Shown piece after piece: positions 55,979 to 64,000 of a DNA stretch of 64,000 nt. The DNA comes from Flavobacterium cauense R2A-7 (lineage in GTDB: Bacteria; Bacteroidota; Bacteroidia; Flavobacteriales; Flavobacteriaceae), in assembly GCF_000498475.1 (NCBI RefSeq), contig NZ_AVBI01000012.1, positions 420,370 to 484,369 of the forward strand. Direction: 5' to 3'. The position numbers and the translations under genes were made by a program. The notes under the pieces are model-generated. The model saw only the letters and a program-made list of their open reading frames with translations. It did no database searches and was not told the DNA's origin. Positions within the stretch are counted from its first letter, which is position 1; every line of letters starts with the position of its first letter.

Positions 55979-56908
55979 TTAATTCAAACTAAAAGTATAA
56001 ACAATCTTACCTACCTGACGTTCCGGCGCATCCTCACTCGCCTGCCATCTAGTATTCATGGCTGCAATTCGCGCCTGATCCAACAAACATTTTGCCGTAT
56101 TCGTAGTTCCTTTAATTCCCGGAGTTACTGAAATGGTTTTCCCATTTTTATCTACCGAAACCTCCACCACTACTCTACCTTCTTCATTACAGTTGTAGTT
56201 TGGTGCCGGCTTGGACAATGCTTTTCGGTTTCCGAGAGAATATCCGGCACCGTTTCCGGTTCCTACGCCACTTCCGTTACCGCCGCCAGAGCCGCTTCCG
56301 CTACCTGGGCCAGTTCCTGTGCCGTTGCCCGTACCATTTCCACCGCCTGTTCCGCCTCCGGTACCGCCACTGCCGTAATACCCGTTAGAATTCAAATCAC
56401 CATTCGATTTCCCTTTATTTCCCGCTTGGTTATCATCGCCATCGCCTCCTTTTTTGGAACCGTTCATTAAACTGGCTAAAACATCGTTGGTATTTTTGGA
56501 AACCGTCGGTTTTTTAACTTCTACCGGTTTCGGATCGGTTTTAACTACCGGTTTGGTTTTCACGGGATTCGGATTTTTCGGGATTACTACCGCGTTGTCT
56601 TCCGGTGTATCGCTGGAAATAATATCTTCTTCCGGTGCGGATGTTTCGGCTACTTGTTTCACATCGTTCTTTACATTAAGCACTTCACTCTGGAAATTAT
56701 CGCCCATACCCACATCACTGTCTCCAAAATTGATGGTTACGCCACCACCGCCTCCGCCACCACCTAACATGGCTAGCGTTTCCGGATTGGAAGGAGGCCA
56801 GAATTTTATAAAAAACAATATCAGCAGTAACAACGCGTAAATCACTGCTGTAATTAGAAATGATTTTCTTTTGTCGCCTGCTGATATTATAGTCTGTTCC
56901 ATATTCAT
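55979..56908 (-). CDS. tonB: Energy transducer TonB family protein
   Basis: The 309-residue protein has a short cytosolic start, a transmembrane segment (SFLITAVIYALLLLILFFI), a run of glycines at the membrane exit, a Pro/Lys-rich spacer (PVVKTDPKPVEVKKP), a long low-complexity Gly/Ser/Thr/Asn linker of about 65 residues and a TonB-like C-terminus (GRVVVEVSVDKNGKTISV). TonB carries energy from ExbBD to outer-membrane receptors. Unlike most Flavobacteria as I recall them, the gene is convergent with exbBD. Confidence 0.88.
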   Translation of the reverse strand: MNMEQTIISAGDKRKSFLITAVIYALLLLILFFIKFWPPSNPETLAMLGGGGGGGGVTINFGDSDVGMGDNFQSEVLNVKNDVKQVAETSAPEEDIISSDTPEDNAVVIPKNPNPVKTKPVVKTDPKPVEVKKPTVSKNTNDVLASLMNGSKKGGDGDDNQAGNKGKSNGDLNSNGYYGSGGTGGGTGGGNGTGNGTGTGPGSGSGSGGGNGSGVGTGNGAGYSLGNRKALSKPAPNYNCNEEGRVVVEVSVDKNGKTISVTPGIKGTTNTAKCLLDQARIAAMNTRWQASEDAPERQVGKIVYTFSLN

Positions 56909-56976
56909 GTTCTTTATAACACTAATAACGAAAATACGTTTTTTTTGTTATGTTGTCAGAACCAAATATACAAGAA

Positions 56977-58203
56977 TTATACCAATTGTTTCAATGCAAT
57001 TTCAAAAGCTCTTGCACTGATGTTTTTCTTAACCGAACTTACATCGTATGTTTTCTGAATCGCCGCTTTGATGATCTCTGAAGTATCGTTAAAGATCGCC
57101 TCATCGGTCATGGCCACTTTTTTCTCCATGAAGTAGGCAAAAACACGTGCCATACCACAGTTGGAAATAAAGTCAGGAATCAAACTCACTTTAGAATCCA
57201 CTTCTTCCATAATCGGTCCGAAGAAAATTTCTTTATCAGCAAAAGGAACGTTCGCACCACAAGAGATTACTTCCAATCCCGCTGCTACCATACTGTCTAC
57301 CTGCGCTTTGGTTACCAAACGTGAAGCCGCACACGGAGCGAAAATTTCCGCACCAATTGACCAGATTTTTTCATTGATTTCTGCAAAAGGAATCATGTTA
57401 TCCGCCACTAATGTGTTTCCGTTTTTATTGCGGAATAATGTGGTAATTTCCTCAAATGTGAAGCCGTTTTCGTTGATAACACCACCATCTCTGTCGATGA
57501 TTCCTACTACTTTCGCACCCATTTCCGCCAAGTAAAATGCTGCTGCCGAACCTACGTTACCGAAACCTTGAACGATAGCTTTCTTGCCTTGAACGTTTCC
57601 GCCGTAGATATCATAAAAATGACGCACCGCTTGTGCTACGCCGTAACCGGTAATCATATCGGCAACGGTATATTTTTTACTTAAATCCGGAGAGAAGGTT
57701 GTGTTTTCAATCACTTTTACCACACCCTGACGCAATTGTCCGATACGGTTAATTTTATCAGCTTCCGTTGGCTTGAAATGTCCGTTAAAAACACCCTCTT
57801 GCGGATGCCAAACCCCACACGCTTCCGTCATTGGGATTACTTCGTGGATTTCGTCTACATTTAAATCGCCACCCGTTCCGTAATAGCTTTTCAACAACGG
57901 GGAAACCGCTTTATACCAACGCTGTAACACATCTTTCTTTCTTGGATCGTTCGGATCAAAATTGATTCCCGATTTAGCGCCACCAATAGCAGGGCCCGAT
58001 ACTGAAAACTTCACTTCCATAGTTTTCGCCAACGAAAGTACTTCGTTCATATCCAAACCTTTGCGCATACGGGTTCCGCCTCCGGCAGCACCACCGCGTA
58101 ACGAGTTAATTACGGTCCATCCTTCTGCATCCGTTTCTGCATCTTTCCAATGGAACACTACCTCAGGTTCTTTATTTTCGAATTTTTTCAGTAAATCTTT
58201 CAT
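56977..58203 (-). CDS. Glutamate (Glu/Leu/Phe/Val) dehydrogenase
   Basis: The enzyme oxidatively deaminates an amino acid with NAD(P), probably glutamate. I place the start at the Met beginning MKDLLKKFENKEPEV, which leaves 408 residues, the usual family length; the ATG at 58263 adds 20 residues with no family match. The catalytic region GPAIGGAKSGI and the C-terminal Rossmann motif QGFGNVGSAAAFYLAEMGA are clear. It divides convergently from tonB only by a short gap. Confidence 0.95.
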   Translation of the reverse strand: MKDLLKKFENKEPEVVFHWKDAETDAEGWTVINSLRGGAAGGGTRMRKGLDMNEVLSLAKTMEVKFSVSGPAIGGAKSGINFDPNDPRKKDVLQRWYKAVSPLLKSYYGTGGDLNVDEIHEVIPMTEACGVWHPQEGVFNGHFKPTEADKINRIGQLRQGVVKVIENTTFSPDLSKKYTVADMITGYGVAQAVRHFYDIYGGNVQGKKAIVQGFGNVGSAAAFYLAEMGAKVVGIIDRDGGVINENGFTFEEITTLFRNKNGNTLVADNMIPFAEINEKIWSIGAEIFAPCAASRLVTKAQVDSMVAAGLEVISCGANVPFADKEIFFGPIMEEVDSKVSLIPDFISNCGMARVFAYFMEKKVAMTDEAIFNDTSEIIKAAIQKTYDVSSVKKNISARAFEIALKQLV

Positions 58204-58360
58204 AAATGATCTGTTTGTTGTTTTTAAGGTCTGTATTGTGTCGCTTGTTTTTTGTGTTTGCAATCAAACATTTTGTCATCGCAATTTCATCTGTAAAATG
58301 AAATTTTGATATGCAAATCTATGGTGTTTCAAACAATGTAAAAAAGAAAATTTATTTTTT

Positions 58361-58391
58361 TTTGCCATTTCGATACCGATTGGTATCTTTG
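58361..58391 (+). promoter_or_regulatory. Promoter of the TetR regulator
   Basis: TTTG at 58361-58364, 19-nt spacer and TATCTTTG at 58384-58391 match the consensus. The palindrome at 58372-58387 lies in the spacer and covers half of the -7 element. The ATG (58395) begins 3 nt after the -7 element. Confidence 0.75.
58372..58387. promoter_or_regulatory. TetR operator, copy 1
   Basis: GATACCGATTGGTATC has perfect 6-bp arms (GATACC / GGTATC) and lies within the promoter of the regulator. The same 16-mer recurs at 59006-59021. Confidence 0.85.
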
Positions 58392-58394
58392 CAT

Positions 58395-58988
58395 ATGCGA
58401 TCCTCAGAAATTACAAAAGCAAAAGTACTCAAAGAAGCCACTGCCCTTTTTAACACAAAAGGGTACAAATCTACGTCATTAAGCGATATCACTGAGGCTA
58501 CAGGATTAACCAAGGGCGCAATTTACAGACATTTCGAGAGTAAAGAAAGCCTTGAAATCGAAGCGTTCCAAAAAATGATGCAGGCTATTTTTGTGACTTT
58601 AAATGAGCGAATCAAGGCTGAAAACAGCACTAAAGACAAGCTGTTTTGTGTACTCGATTTATTCAAAAGTTACGTCACAAATCCATTTATTACTGGCGGC
58701 TGTCCGCTGCTGAATGTTGCCGTGGAAGTTGACGACACGAATTGGGAATTGAAACAAAAAGCACAACAGGCTTTATCCGTTTTCCGCGACTCGGTAGAGA
58801 AGATAATAATCAATGGAAAAACACACAAACAGGTTAGGAATCTGGTAAACGAAAAATTAGTGGCAACTGTACTGATTTCAACACTTGAAGGCGGTGTAAT
58901 GATGAGTAAACTGCAAAATTCAAATGCCGATATTGAGATTGTAGTGAACCATCTAAAAAACTGGATTGTTTCGGACATCTTACTCTAA
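58395..58988 (+). CDS. TetR/AcrR-family transcriptional regulator
   Basis: The 197-residue protein has the N-terminal helix-turn-helix (SEITKAKVLKEATALFNTKG, SLSDITEATGLTKGAIYRHF) and an all-helical ligand domain. An earlier ATG at 58311 in the same frame would put 28 extra residues across the promoter and operator, so I choose 58395, which begins the normal TetR N-terminus. It probably represses itself and the following hydrolase gene, both preceded by the same palindrome. Ligand unknown. Confidence 0.93.
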   Translation: MRSSEITKAKVLKEATALFNTKGYKSTSLSDITEATGLTKGAIYRHFESKESLEIEAFQKMMQAIFVTLNERIKAENSTKDKLFCVLDLFKSYVTNPFITGGCPLLNVAVEVDDTNWELKQKAQQALSVFRDSVEKIIINGKTHKQVRNLVNEKLVATVLISTLEGGVMMSKLQNSNADIEIVVNHLKNWIVSDILL

Positions 58989-59005
58989 AAAAATTTACAT
59001 AATTT

Positions 59006-59021
59006 GATACCGATTGGTATC
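59006..59021. promoter_or_regulatory. TetR operator, copy 2
   Basis: The palindrome GATACCGATTGGTATC is identical to copy 1 and lies 18 nt after the TetR stop and 17 nt before the hydrolase ATG. TTTG at 59003-59006 overlaps its first base as a possible -33 element. Confidence 0.85.
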
Positions 59022-59038
59022 TTAAAATTAAAAATACT

Positions 59039-59875
59039 ATGAATTCCAAAAAAATTATGCAAAAATCGATAGGATTTTATTTCAATTTTCTGTCATACAC
59101 CCATCCCAAAAAGTTAAAAAAAGACGGATTTCGACTTTTTTGCAATCCGTTTGCGCGAAAACTCAAACCACATCAATTGGAATTTCTGCAAAAAGGAATA
59201 TCAGACACCCTTACTTTAGATGGATACAAAATCCAAACCTATCAATGGGGCAATGGAAGCAAAAAAATACTCTTAGTACACGGTTGGGCCAGTCATTCCT
59301 TTCGTTGGAAAGCCTATATCGAATATTTGGTGAAAAATGATTTTACTGTGTATGCTTTGGATGCACCGGCTCACGGCTTGTCTTCCGGCAAGTTTATTCA
59401 TGTGGTTTTGTACGCCAAAGTGATTAATGCTTTTTTAGAATCGCATTCCGATATCACCTCAATAGTAAGTCATTCCATCGGCGGATTTGCGACTACCTAT
59501 TTTTTAGATCATTACAAAAATCACAGTATTGAAAAGGCAGTTATTATGTGCGCACCAGGTGAAGCTTCTGATTTTTTCGATTTTTACAAACAATCTTTAG
59601 GTTTGACCACAAAATCCGTGAACATAATTATTGAGGAATTTGAGGCACAATTGGGGGAATTACCCAGTTATTTTTCGAGTGCCAAATTTGCAGAAAGCAT
59701 TACGGTTCCGGCTTTAATCATCCATGATAAAAATGATATGGCCACTAATTTCAAGTATTCCGTCCGATTGAACAAACACTGGAAAAACAGCCAACTGCTA
59801 CTTACAGAAGGTTTGGGCCACGATTTAAAAAGCAAGGAATTGGTGAAGAAAGTCGCCGATTTTGTTACGCACTAA
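59039..59875 (+). CDS. Alpha/beta hydrolase, TetR-regulated
   Basis: The 278-residue protein has the fold's core motifs: oxyanion segment LLVHGWASHSFRW, nucleophile Ser146 in SHSIGG, and the terminal catalytic His in GLGHDLKS. It has no signal peptide, so it is cytosolic. It carries a TetR operator directly upstream, with the regulator gene just before it. A role in breaking down an ester or lactone sensed by the TetR protein is plausible; no evidence on substrate. An alternative Met seven residues in is possible. Confidence 0.9.
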   Translation: MNSKKIMQKSIGFYFNFLSYTHPKKLKKDGFRLFCNPFARKLKPHQLEFLQKGISDTLTLDGYKIQTYQWGNGSKKILLVHGWASHSFRWKAYIEYLVKNDFTVYALDAPAHGLSSGKFIHVVLYAKVINAFLESHSDITSIVSHSIGGFATTYFLDHYKNHSIEKAVIMCAPGEASDFFDFYKQSLGLTTKSVNIIIEEFEAQLGELPSYFSSAKFAESITVPALIIHDKNDMATNFKYSVRLNKHWKNSQLLLTEGLGHDLKSKELVKKVADFVTH

Positions 59876-60938
59876 ACTCATAAATTACACCGGAACAATG
59901 ATCATGTCTTGCGCCGGTAACGCTTGCCAGAACATTAATTTCGTTTCGTAATTTTAATACGCCAAGCAAGGCAAAAATCAAAGCTTCTTTAAACTCTATG
60001 GTTTTGGCTTCCGGAATAATAATTTTCATATCCGGAAGATAGTGTTGCATTTGTTGCACCAGAAAATCATTGTATGCGCCACCGCCGGTTACCAAAAGGC
60101 TTCCGTTTTTCTTAGGTAAGGCGTTAGCAATCTGAAAAGCGACATGTTCGGTAAAGGTTCGGAGTTTGTCTTCAATGGAAATCGGATAGTTTTCCATCAT
60201 GGGAAGCACGACGGTTTTTACAAATTCAAACCCTAACGATTTCGGATAGGCTTTTTGGTAGAAATCCAAGGCATTCAATTCGGACAATAATGCTTCCGAA
60301 ACGTTTCCGGTTTTAGCTAGCTGACCTTTGTCGTCGTATTTCAATCCAAATTTATCGGCATAAAAATTTAAAACGGTATTGACCGGGGAAATATCAAAGG
60401 CGATTCGGTTACCGTTTTCTTCAAAAGACACGTTGGAAAATCCACCTAAATTCAGACAATAATCGTACTCCGAAAATAAAATCCGGTCGCCTATCGGTAC
60501 CAATGGAGCGCCTTGACCTCCTAATTGTACATCCTGAACACGGAAATCGCAAATTACTTTTTGATGAATTAATTCGGCTATCTTGGGAAGATTCCCAATC
60601 TGTAACGTAAATCCGTTTTGCGGTTGGTGCAAAATCGTATGTCCGTGTGAGCAAACCGCGTCGAGAGTTTCAATTTGATGTTTTTGAATAAAATCGGAAA
60701 TAATTTCGGCTAATAAATCGGTGTATTCCTGATTGATTTTTTTCAACTCTTCTTCCGAAAAATCGACTGCTTTTTTTAAATGGTTTACCCATTCCTCCGA
60801 ATAGCTAATAGTTTCATTTTCATAAATCTGAAACGCCCATTTACCGTTTTTCACTTCAAATTTAATGTGCGCCATATCGACTCCATCCAATGAAGTGCCC
60901 GACATAACGCCAACAACAGTATAGCTCTTATTTTGCAT
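59865..60938 (-). CDS. anmK: Anhydro-N-acetylmuramic acid kinase
   Basis: AnmK phosphorylates 1,6-anhydro-MurNAc during peptidoglycan recycling. The 357-residue ASKHA-fold enzyme opens with VVGVMSGTSLDGVDMA, the diagnostic motif, and has the ATP-binding LLVTGGGAYNDFL. Its 3' end overlaps the convergent hydrolase by 11 nt. No other recycling gene is adjacent. Confidence 0.96.
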   Translation of the reverse strand: MQNKSYTVVGVMSGTSLDGVDMAHIKFEVKNGKWAFQIYENETISYSEEWVNHLKKAVDFSEEELKKINQEYTDLLAEIISDFIQKHQIETLDAVCSHGHTILHQPQNGFTLQIGNLPKIAELIHQKVICDFRVQDVQLGGQGAPLVPIGDRILFSEYDYCLNLGGFSNVSFEENGNRIAFDISPVNTVLNFYADKFGLKYDDKGQLAKTGNVSEALLSELNALDFYQKAYPKSLGFEFVKTVVLPMMENYPISIEDKLRTFTEHVAFQIANALPKKNGSLLVTGGGAYNDFLVQQMQHYLPDMKIIIPEAKTIEFKEALIFALLGVLKLRNEINVLASVTGARHDHCSGVIYEFSA

Positions 60939-60960
60939 GGCTCAAAATTAGGCAATCTAA

Positions 60961-60990
60961 TTGAAAATAGGAGAATTATATTTATATTTG
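60961..60990 (+). promoter_or_regulatory. Promoter of the acyl-CoA dehydrogenase gene
   Basis: TTG at 60961-60963, a 19-nt spacer and TATATTTG at 60983-60990 fit the Bacteroidota consensus. The ATG is at 61025. Confidence 0.65.
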
Positions 60991-61024
60991 GGCACTTAAA
61001 AATTCACAAACAAAACAATATACA

Positions 61025-62164
61025 ATGAACTTTAACTTAACCGAAGAACAGTTGATGATTCAGCAGGCAGCAAGAGATTTTGCTCAAACTGAATTATTAC
61101 CAGGTGTAATTGAAAGAGACGAACACTCTAAATTCCCAACAGAACAAGTGAAGAAAATGGCGGAACTTGGTTTCTTAGGGATGATGGTAGATCCAAAATA
61201 CGGAGGTGCAGGATTAGACAGTATTTCTTATGTATTAGCGATGGAAGAAATTGCAAAAGTAGATGCTTCTGCTGCCGTAATTATGTCGGTTAATAATTCA
61301 TTAGTTTGTGCTGGTTTAGAAAAATACGGTTCTGAAGAGCAAAAAATGAAATATTTGGTACCTCTTGCAAAAGGTGACGTTATCGGTGCTTTCTGTTTGT
61401 CTGAGCCGGAAGCGGGTTCTGATGCCACTTCGCAACGAACTACTGCAATTGATATGGGCGATCACTATTTGGTAAACGGAACAAAAAACTGGATTACCAA
61501 TGGTGGAACAGCTTCAACGTATTTAGTAATTGCTCAAACGGACGCTTCAAAAGGACACAAAGGAATTAACGTTCTTATTGTTGAAAAAGGAATGCCAGGT
61601 TTTGAAGTGGGTCCGAAAGAAAAGAAAATGGGTATTCGTGGTTCTGACACGCACACTTTATTATTTAATGATGTAAAAGTTCCTAAAGAAAATAGAATCG
61701 GTGAAGACGGCTTCGGATTTGCTTTCGCAATGTCAACTTTAAATGGTGGGCGTATCGGAATTGCTTCTCAAGCTTTAGGTATTGCTCAAGGTGCTTATGA
61801 ATTAGCATTGAAATATGCTCAGGAGCGTGTAGCTTTTGGAAAACCAATTTTCAACCACCAAGCCATTGCTTTTAAATTAGCAGACATGCACGTAAAAACT
61901 ACCGCTGCAAGATTGTTAATCCACAAAGCCGCTACGGAAAAAGATAATGGAGAAGACATTGCACATTCTGGAGCTATGGCAAAATTATATGCTTCTGAGA
62001 TTGCTTTAGAAGTGGCTAATGAAGCCGTTCAGATTCACGGAGGTAACGGATATGTAAGTGAGTATCATGTAGAACGTATGATGCGTGATGCAAAAATCAC
62101 TCAGATTTACGAAGGAACATCTGAAATTCAGAGAATTGTAATTTCCAGAGGATTGGTAAAATAA
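61025..62164 (+). CDS. Acyl-CoA dehydrogenase
   Basis: This FAD enzyme of fatty-acid or branched-chain beta-oxidation has 379 residues, with FAD-binding AFCLSEPEAGSDA, the substrate region and a catalytic Glu363 in YEGTSEIQR. It resembles the short-chain/butyryl-CoA branch. Electron transfer flavoprotein genes are not adjacent. The codon usage is smooth, suggesting high expression. It ends in a strong terminator. Confidence 0.95.
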   Translation: MNFNLTEEQLMIQQAARDFAQTELLPGVIERDEHSKFPTEQVKKMAELGFLGMMVDPKYGGAGLDSISYVLAMEEIAKVDASAAVIMSVNNSLVCAGLEKYGSEEQKMKYLVPLAKGDVIGAFCLSEPEAGSDATSQRTTAIDMGDHYLVNGTKNWITNGGTASTYLVIAQTDASKGHKGINVLIVEKGMPGFEVGPKEKKMGIRGSDTHTLLFNDVKVPKENRIGEDGFGFAFAMSTLNGGRIGIASQALGIAQGAYELALKYAQERVAFGKPIFNHQAIAFKLADMHVKTTAARLLIHKAATEKDNGEDIAHSGAMAKLYASEIALEVANEAVQIHGGNGYVSEYHVERMMRDAKITQIYEGTSEIQRIVISRGLVK

Positions 62165-62183
62165 TCCTGAAAATTTATAAAGC

Positions 62184-62217
62184 AAAAAGGCCGGTATTTA
62201 AACCGGCCTTTTTTTTG
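62184..62217. terminator. Bidirectional terminator after the acyl-CoA dehydrogenase
   Basis: A perfect 12-bp stem AAAAAGGCCGGT / ACCGGCCTTTTT with a 6-nt loop lies between two convergent genes. Confidence 0.92.
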
Positions 62218-62230
62218 ATTATTATGAAAA

Positions 62231-64000
62231 TTAGTTTTTGGAAACTATTTTTTTAGTGCTTACTCCTTTATCGGTAATTACTTTCACGAAGAACATTTGG
62301 CCTTCGCCGTGATTAAAGGTAACATCTAAACGAACTTCTTTATTAAAGTAAGCATCGGCATCATTGTACGCCATAACGAAAAGACCTTTGGCGTCATAGA
62401 CTTCAATACGTGCTTTTGACTGATAATCGAACTCGTATCTGACATTAATGTACTCTTTGAAAGGCACCGGATAAGCAGAGAAAGTCGCTTCTGTTGAAGC
62501 GTCCAAACTTCCAGAAGCAACTGAATCAACTGGAACCGGAACTTGTATTCTACAGCCATCGAAACCTTTATTAATCGCATCCACTGCACCATTAACAGAA
62601 GAAGCATCGATACCCGTAATAACATCCCCACCTAGGATTCTGTTTGCCAATAGGTATAAATTATTGACAGTAGCCCCTCCATTATTGGTAAGATAGGTAA
62701 TTATTGCTGGCGAAATTGTAAATGTTTGAAGAGTACCTGAAATAGGCACATCGGAACCACAACTTACATCCATGGTTGCCATAGTGGCTGATAATTCAAC
62801 CGCTCCCAGTCCTCCATCTACTGATTTATTAAAGAATAAGGTCATGGTTTGTGATAAAAGTACGTTTCCAATTGTACCGTAAGTATTCCCTTTACCTGTT
62901 CGTATTGGCACAGAAGACCAAGTATTCAATTGTCCGTATGTAGCTCCTCCGACTAAGAACGACAAGGCTTTTGGTGTTCCTCCACCAGGCATCATTCTAA
63001 AGATATTGTTAGCTCCAATTACCGGATTGCTGTTTATATCAGACAAATACAATCTAAAATACTTGTTGTTTGCCGGAAGACCAAAAATAACAGGATTACC
63101 GGATTGACCGACAGCCTGAGTCACGGCATTAACCATGATTTGGAAGTCGGTTGTAGGCGTACCGTCTGGAGTACAAGCCGCTCCGTTGTAATCGCCATAA
63201 TATCCCTGAGTATAGGTACAGTTTGATTCACCACAAGGAACAATACCAATCTCTACACCACAAGTTGTAGTACATCGATTCGAATCGGTCACTGTTACGG
63301 TATGCGATCCTTGGTCTAAACCGGTTGCAGTTGCACTAGTTTCTCCATTATCCCACAAATAAGAATAACCTCCACTGCCTCCTACCGGATTTACAGTAGC
63401 GGAACCATTAACTTGTCCGGCACAAATAGCATCACTGTTTTTATCTACTGTACAACTTAAGGCATCCGGTTGTCCGATAATTTCTGTTTCAGTTGCTTCA
63501 CAAACACCGCCTCCCGAACCGGCAGGATACGTCACTTTAATAACATAAGTATTCGCTCCATAACTACCCGCTTCAATAGCAGCTTCTGTAGTTGCTACAA
63601 ATGCTCCCGCACCTGTTTTAAGATAAAAACTCGGTGTACCGGTTCCACTGAAACTATCAACGGTTAATGTACCATTGGTTAAACCATTACAAGTTACATT
63701 TGAGTGCGATGCCACTAAAGTAACTGCATCCGGTTGTCCGATGATTTCTGTTTCAGTTACCTCACAAACGCCACCTCCCGAACCGGCAGGATAGGTTACT
63801 TTAATAACATAGGTATTGGGTCCGTAACTACCAGCTTCTATAGCAGCTTCTGTAGTGGCCAAAAAGGCACCACCTCCCGTTTTAAGATAAAAACTTGGAG
63901 TACCGGTTCCGCTGAAACTGTCTACACTTAACTTACCATCGGCTAAACCGTTACATGTTACATCCAAATGAGAAGCCACTAAAGTAACAGCATCAGGTTG
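62231..64000 (-). CDS. SprB-repeat protein with type A T9SS sorting domain (5' partial)
   Basis: The frame is open through base 64000, so the gene starts outside the window; the in-frame GTG at 63979 is internal. Visible are SprB-type repeats (VTCNGLxNGxLTVDSFSGTG), two near-identical 88-residue units, a PKD-like segment with TVTVTDSNRC, about 280 residues of unknown region, and a C-terminal Por_Secre_tail (type A) domain (FSAYPVPFKEYINVRY to VSTKKIVSKN). SprB is the mobile gliding adhesin of F. johnsoniae, so this may be a related surface adhesin. It is a T9SS cargo. No lipobox or anchor is seen. Confidence 0.9.
   Translation of the reverse strand, partial: QPDAVTLVASHLDVTCNGLADGKLSVDSFSGTGTPSFYLKTGGGAFLATTEAAIEAGSYGPNTYVIKVTYPAGSGGGVCEVTETEIIGQPDAVTLVASHSNVTCNGLTNGTLTVDSFSGTGTPSFYLKTGAGAFVATTEAAIEAGSYGANTYVIKVTYPAGSGGGVCEATETEIIGQPDALSCTVDKNSDAICAGQVNGSATVNPVGGSGGYSYLWDNGETSATATGLDQGSHTVTVTDSNRCTTTCGVEIGIVPCGESNCTYTQGYYGDYNGAACTPDGTPTTDFQIMVNAVTQAVGQSGNPVIFGLPANNKYFRLYLSDINSNPVIGANNIFRMMPGGGTPKALSFLVGGATYGQLNTWSSVPIRTGKGNTYGTIGNVLLSQTMTLFFNKSVDGGLGAVELSATMATMDVSCGSDVPISGTLQTFTISPAIITYLTNNGGATVNNLYLLANRILGGDVITGIDASSVNGAVDAINKGFDGCRIQVPVPVDSVASGSLDASTEATFSAYPVPFKEYINVRYEFDYQSKARIEVYDAKGLFVMAYNDADAYFNKEVRLDVTFNHGEGQMFFVKVITDKGVSTKKIVSKN
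63471..64000 (-). repeat. Two near-identical 264-nt SprB-repeat units
   Basis: The phase marker GGTTGTCCGAT recurs at 63469 and 63733, and its first part again at 63996, so the period is 264 nt (88 residues). The units are almost the same in DNA as well as protein, which points to recent duplication or conversion. More units probably lie beyond the right edge. Confidence 0.85.

Noticed and set aside
56454..56840. 128-residue frame opposite tonB with a poly-Pro stretch
   Set aside because: It is the antisense of the Gly-rich TonB region; no independent evidence.
58204..58263. Upstream ATG for glutamate dehydrogenase adding 20 residues
   Set aside because: The family start MKDLLKKFENKEPEV is at 58203 and the added part has no match.
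58311..58394. Upstream ATG for the TetR gene adding 28 residues
   Set aside because: It would place the promoter and operator inside the coding region, and the added residues do not fit the TetR family.
1..64000. Prophage, insertion sequence or defence island
   Set aside because: No transposase, integrase, phage structural gene, restriction or CRISPR-associated gene was recognised anywhere.

Overview
The window looks like a chromosomal segment of a Flavobacteriaceae bacterium (Bacteroidota), most likely Flavobacterium or a close relative. Four things support this: the type IX secretion and gliding genes gldJ, porU and porV stand side by side; several products carry type A or type B T9SS sorting domains; promoters follow the Bacteroidota pattern (TTTG near -33, TAnnTTTG near -7) and starts lack Shine-Dalgarno sequences; and the DNA is AT-rich with dense, mostly housekeeping gene content. 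I see no prophage, insertion sequence, CRISPR array or other obvious mobile island.

Layout. 1-6432: an alpha-2-macroglobulin gene cut by the left edge, carrying an in-frame SusC-type plug module, followed 3 nt later by a secreted carboxypeptidase-D-like-domain protein. 6667-12498 (minus): S46 dipeptidyl peptidase, obg, a CBS/CorC membrane protein, adk and hpt. 12618-17212 (plus): a HEAT-like protein, purK, purE and an M3 oligopeptidase. 17314-20785 (plus): a GbsR/MarR-regulated five-gene set (regulator, DUF2071, DCC-thiol membrane protein, TIGR01777 epimerase, SRPBCC protein), with a UbiA-like membrane protein overlapping its end on the other strand. 21769-25900: gcvP and a KAS III-like synthase. 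25897-31502: surface polysaccharide and secreted-protein genes (flippase, two GT2 enzymes, a small type B T9SS protein, a 77-residue-repeat protein). 31718-33233: MlaE/MlaF lipid transport. 33273-42435 (minus): a large type B T9SS protein, manC, a SprT-like protein, an SDR, pdhC, pdhA and cdd. 42509-49535: porV and porU (minus) divergent from gldJ (plus). 49606-52963: murF, then a secreted hydrolase, an ECF sigma factor and a 4-TM protein as one unit. 52994-53181: two identical tRNA-Val(UAC) genes. 53255-58203: folC, exbB, exbD, tonB and glutamate dehydrogenase. 58395-62164: a TetR/hydrolase pair, anmK and an acyl-CoA dehydrogenase. 62231 to the right edge: a SprB-repeat type A T9SS protein cut by the edge.

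How parts fit together. PorU and PorV form the outer-membrane attachment complex that would process the T9SS cargo encoded at 28329, 33273 and 62231; GldJ belongs to the associated gliding machinery. Two regulators (GbsR at 17314, TetR at 58395) each have a private palindrome present exactly twice, once in the regulator's own promoter and once before the next gene, so each defines a compact autoregulated module.

Most interesting non-coding signals: (i) a structured intergenic element in two copies (31530-31623 plus; 55708-55805 minus) whose flanks are conserved while two stems change with compensation, resembling the Flavo-1 RNA class as I remember it; (ii) four intergenic tracts built of degenerate 7- or 8-nt tandem units (9981-10058, 12541-12575, 14339-14381, 37846-37885), one of which encodes the end of PurK. 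The most unusual protein is the macroglobulin/SusC-plug chimera. No clearly new defence or mobile system is visible; the best candidates for undescribed biology are that chimera, the GbsR regulon and the repeat elements.
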